7,250 nucleotides of DNA from Mailhella sp. (GTDB lineage: Bacteria > Desulfobacterota > Desulfovibrionia > Desulfovibrionales > Desulfovibrionaceae), in assembly GCA_024404335.1 (NCBI GenBank), contig JAKSQA010000049.1, forward strand, positions 1 through 7,250, read 5' to 3'. Position numbers and translations under genes: made by a program. The notes beneath the pieces are model-generated. The model had not been told where the DNA came from and did not search any database. It was given only the letters and a program-made list of their open reading frames with translations. Shown in pieces: positions 5,496-7,250 of this stretch; position 1 is the stretch's first letter; the number at the start of each line of letters is the position of its first letter.

Positions 5496-7012
5496 GTGCT
5501 GGAATTCGCCATTCCTTCCATCCTCAATCTTCTGCAGCCGCTGAACATCTTCCTGATGATCGTCGGCCTGGCAGGAGGCATCATCATCGGCGCTCTGCCC
5601 GGCCTTTCGGCCACCATGGGTGTGGCACTCATGGTTCCCGTCACCTTCACAATGGACCCTTCAACCGGCCTTGTTATGCTCGGCGCCATCTATATCGGTG
5701 CCATCTACGGCGGCGCAAACTCCGCCATCCTCATCCGCACACCGGGAACCCCCTCATCCGTCGCGACTACGTTCGACGGTTGGCCGATGTGCCAGGCGGG
5801 CCGTGCCGACAGAGGCCTCTACACATCCCTGCTCTCCTCCTCCTTCGGTGGCATCATCGGCTCGTTATTCCTGCTCTTCATGGCCGCTCCCCTGGCCCGC
5901 TTTTCCCTGCAGTTCGGCGGCCCGGAAAATTCTGGCTCTGCGTATTCGGCCTTTCGACCATCGCCGTCATGAGCGCCGACAATATGGGCAAGGGCATCAT
6001 CTCCGGAGCCATCGGCATCCTCTTTTCCTGCATAGGAATGGATCCGAACACCGGCGACATGCGCTTCACCTTCGGCCTCTACCAGCTCGAACAGGGTATC
6101 TCCGTCATCCCCTGCATGATAGGGCTCTTCTCCTTCTCCCAGGTGCTGGTCCTCATAGGCAGCAACCGTGAATATGTGGCAAACTACCAGCCGCACAAGG
6201 GAGCATTCCGGGAAGTGGCCAGAACCCTGGCTACCAAATGCAAGGCCGTGCTTCTCCGCTCCTCCATCATGGGAACGCTCATCGGCATGCTGCCCGGCGC
6301 AGGCGGTGAAATCGCCTCCATCATCTCCTACAACGAAGCGAAGCGCTGGTCGAAGCATCCCGAAGAATACGGCCAGGGCGCCATCGAAGGCGTCGCCGCT
6401 TCCGAAAGCTCAAACAACGCCGTTATCGGTGGTTCGCTGATTCCGATGCTTACTCTGGGCATCCCCGGATCCGCCGTTGCCGCCGTCATGCTGGGCGCCC
6501 TCATGGCCCACGGCATACAGCCCGGTTTCAAAATCTTCTCGACTACCGGAGAACTCGCGTACACGTTCATATTCAGCCAGTTCGCCGGCAACCTGCTGAT
6601 GATTCCCGTGGGCTTCATCCTCTGCTCGTTCATGGCCAAGCTGCTGAACGTCAAGCTCACATTCGTCGCCGTCGCAATCGTGGTGCTTTCCTTCATCGGC
6701 GCCTATGCCATCGCCAATTCCTATGTCGATATCTGGATTGTCGTATTCTTCGGCCTCATCGGCTTCTTCGGCGGACGACTCGGCTGGGATACCGGCGCCA
6801 TGGCGCTCGGCGTCATCCTCGGCCCGATGATCGAAGAGAACCTCGGCAAATGCTTCGGCCTCGCCGCAGCCACCGATGGCGGATTCCTCGAGGTCATGAC
6901 CGCCGGCACCGTCAACAAGGTGCTCCTCGTCGCCCTGTGCCTCTCCCTCGCCACCCCCTTCATCATCAAGCTGAAAAAAAACCACGGAAAGAAGGAGGCC
7001 GGCAATGCTTAA
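5496..7012 (+). pseudogene. tctA: TctA-family large membrane subunit, broken by a one-base frameshift
   Basis: TctA is the roughly 12-helix integral subunit of the TTT transporter. From GTG 5496 the frame runs through IGALPGLSATMG (31-42), GAIYGGANSAI (68-78) and the TPGTPSSVATTFDGWPM family signature (82-98), but after residue 145 (GGPEN) it becomes unrelated and stops at 5970-5972, leaving 158 residues. The -1 frame resumes TctA sequence at TTC 5930 (FWLCVFGLS) and carries LPGAGGEIAS (266-275), AIEGVAASESSNNA (296-309) and LTLGIPGSA (319-327) to TAA 7010-7012. One extra A or T around 5926-5931 would restore 505 residues, normal for TctA. So one base seems lost, in the cell or in the sequence. 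The GTG start has the better ribosome binding site; ATG 5460 is the alternative. The 3' end overlaps tctB by 8 bases. Confidence 0.88.
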
Positions 7013-7250
7013 AGGCTCATCTGACATCTGGACCGGCGTCGGATTTCTCGCAATAGCCGGAGCGTTCTTCGCCCAGTACCCCGAATCGGAAGGCGTGAGC
7101 CGCATCTTCCCCGAAACGCTCATGTCCCTCATCGCCCTCGGGGGAGTGTACTACCTGATACGAGGCCTTCTCGAACACCGCTACGAATGCGGTGAGGACG
7201 GCTGCGCAGGTGAGAACTGGCAGAACATATTCTGGGTCACGTTCATGTCG
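7005..7250 (+). CDS. tctB: TctB-family small membrane subunit of the tripartite tricarboxylate transporter, 5' part
   Basis: ATG 7005 opens a frame that stays open for 82 codons to the window edge; TctB proteins are usually about 140-180 residues, so roughly half is present. Hydrophobic stretches at about 11-23 and 38-56 fit the first two of the usual four helices, with a polar, cysteine-containing loop (about 58-72) and the start of a third helix near 75. The N-terminal pattern, with an acidic residue and DIWTG before the first helix, resembles TctB. AAGGAGG (6992-6998) lies 6 bases before the ATG, inside the end of tctA, and the genes overlap by 8 bases, so translation may be coupled. TctB is a poorly conserved helper of TctA in the cytoplasmic membrane. 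Identification rests on position, size class and hydrophobic pattern more than on motifs. Confidence 0.8.
   Translation, partial: MLKGSSDIWTGVGFLAIAGAFFAQYPESEGVSRIFPETLMSLIALGGVYYLIRGLLEHRYECGEDGCAGENWQNIFWVTFMS

Noticed and set aside
5922..5933. Programmed -1 ribosomal frameshift in tctA
   Set aside because: The direction (-1) and the exact fit of GGPENFWLC are suggestive, but GGAAAAT is not a canonical X-XXY-YYZ slippery heptamer. TctA is also not a family known to be made by recoding. Kept only as a remote alternative.
5780..7012. A separate 410-codon gene starting at ATG 5780
   Set aside because: Its first 50 or so residues overlap the upstream TctA frame and are rich in H, R and P, unlike a membrane protein. 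Real TctA sequence in this frame begins only at about 5930, so it is the second half of the frameshifted tctA.
6410..7132. A 240-codon minus-strand frame opposite tctA and tctB
   Set aside because: It is a low-complexity run of acidic and glycine residues produced by the antisense of hydrophobic, C-ending codons. TctA signatures on the plus strand explain the DNA.
1..7250. CRISPR array, toxin-antitoxin pair, phage or defence genes
   Set aside because: No regularly spaced direct repeats and no small gene pairs or recognisable defence, integrase or transposase proteins were found on either strand.

Overview
The window is GC-rich, with codons that strongly favour C or G in the third position, and it has dense Shine-Dalgarno-led genes. 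Together with a tripartite tricarboxylate transporter (TTT) whose binding protein carries a Sec signal peptide, this points to a Gram-negative bacterium. A Desulfovibrionaceae-type gut or anaerobic proteobacterium (Bilophila/Mailhella/Desulfovibrio-like) is my best guess from style alone; no marker in the window proves it.

Layout. (1) 2-700 (+): the 3' end of a membrane protein of unknown family whose start lies upstream of the window. (2) 704-906 (+): a complete stand-alone tRNA-Ser(GCT) transcription unit with consensus promoter, tRNA with encoded CCA, and intrinsic terminator. (3) 1048-3116 (-): a two-gene operon, an RNase Z-type metallo-beta-lactamase-fold hydrolase followed by an MFS transporter. 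(4) 3117-3449: a 333-bp divergent intergenic region holding a perfect 21-bp palindrome and a cluster of five hairpins bounded by imperfect inverted repeats and TA dinucleotides, which looks like a small non-autonomous mobile element (MITE). (5) 3450-4094 (+): a HAD-family phosphoglycolate-phosphatase-like gene closed by a strong terminator. (6) 4188-7250 (+): a TTT operon in the order tctC-tctA-tctB, with an AT-rich promoter region, a leader inverted repeat, a strong hairpin between tctC and tctA, and an 8-nt tctA/tctB overlap. tctB runs off the window.

The most important irregularity is that tctA, the large membrane subunit, is split by a one-base frameshift near 5926-5931. Conserved family sequence continues in the -1 frame right after it, so the gene is either a recent pseudogene, a sequencing/assembly error at a short A run, or (least likely) a recoded gene. 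If real, it would disable the transporter although tctC and the visible part of tctB remain intact.

How the genes fit together: TctC would capture a carboxylate in the periplasm and deliver it to the TctA/TctB membrane complex. The hydrolase and MFS transporter are co-transcribed, so their substrates may be linked, but the sequence does not say what they are. I see no CRISPR array, phage gene, integrase or transposase, and nothing that amounts to a convincing new multi-gene system. The mobile-element-like hairpin cluster, the palindromic operator candidate and the tctA frameshift are the items worth following.
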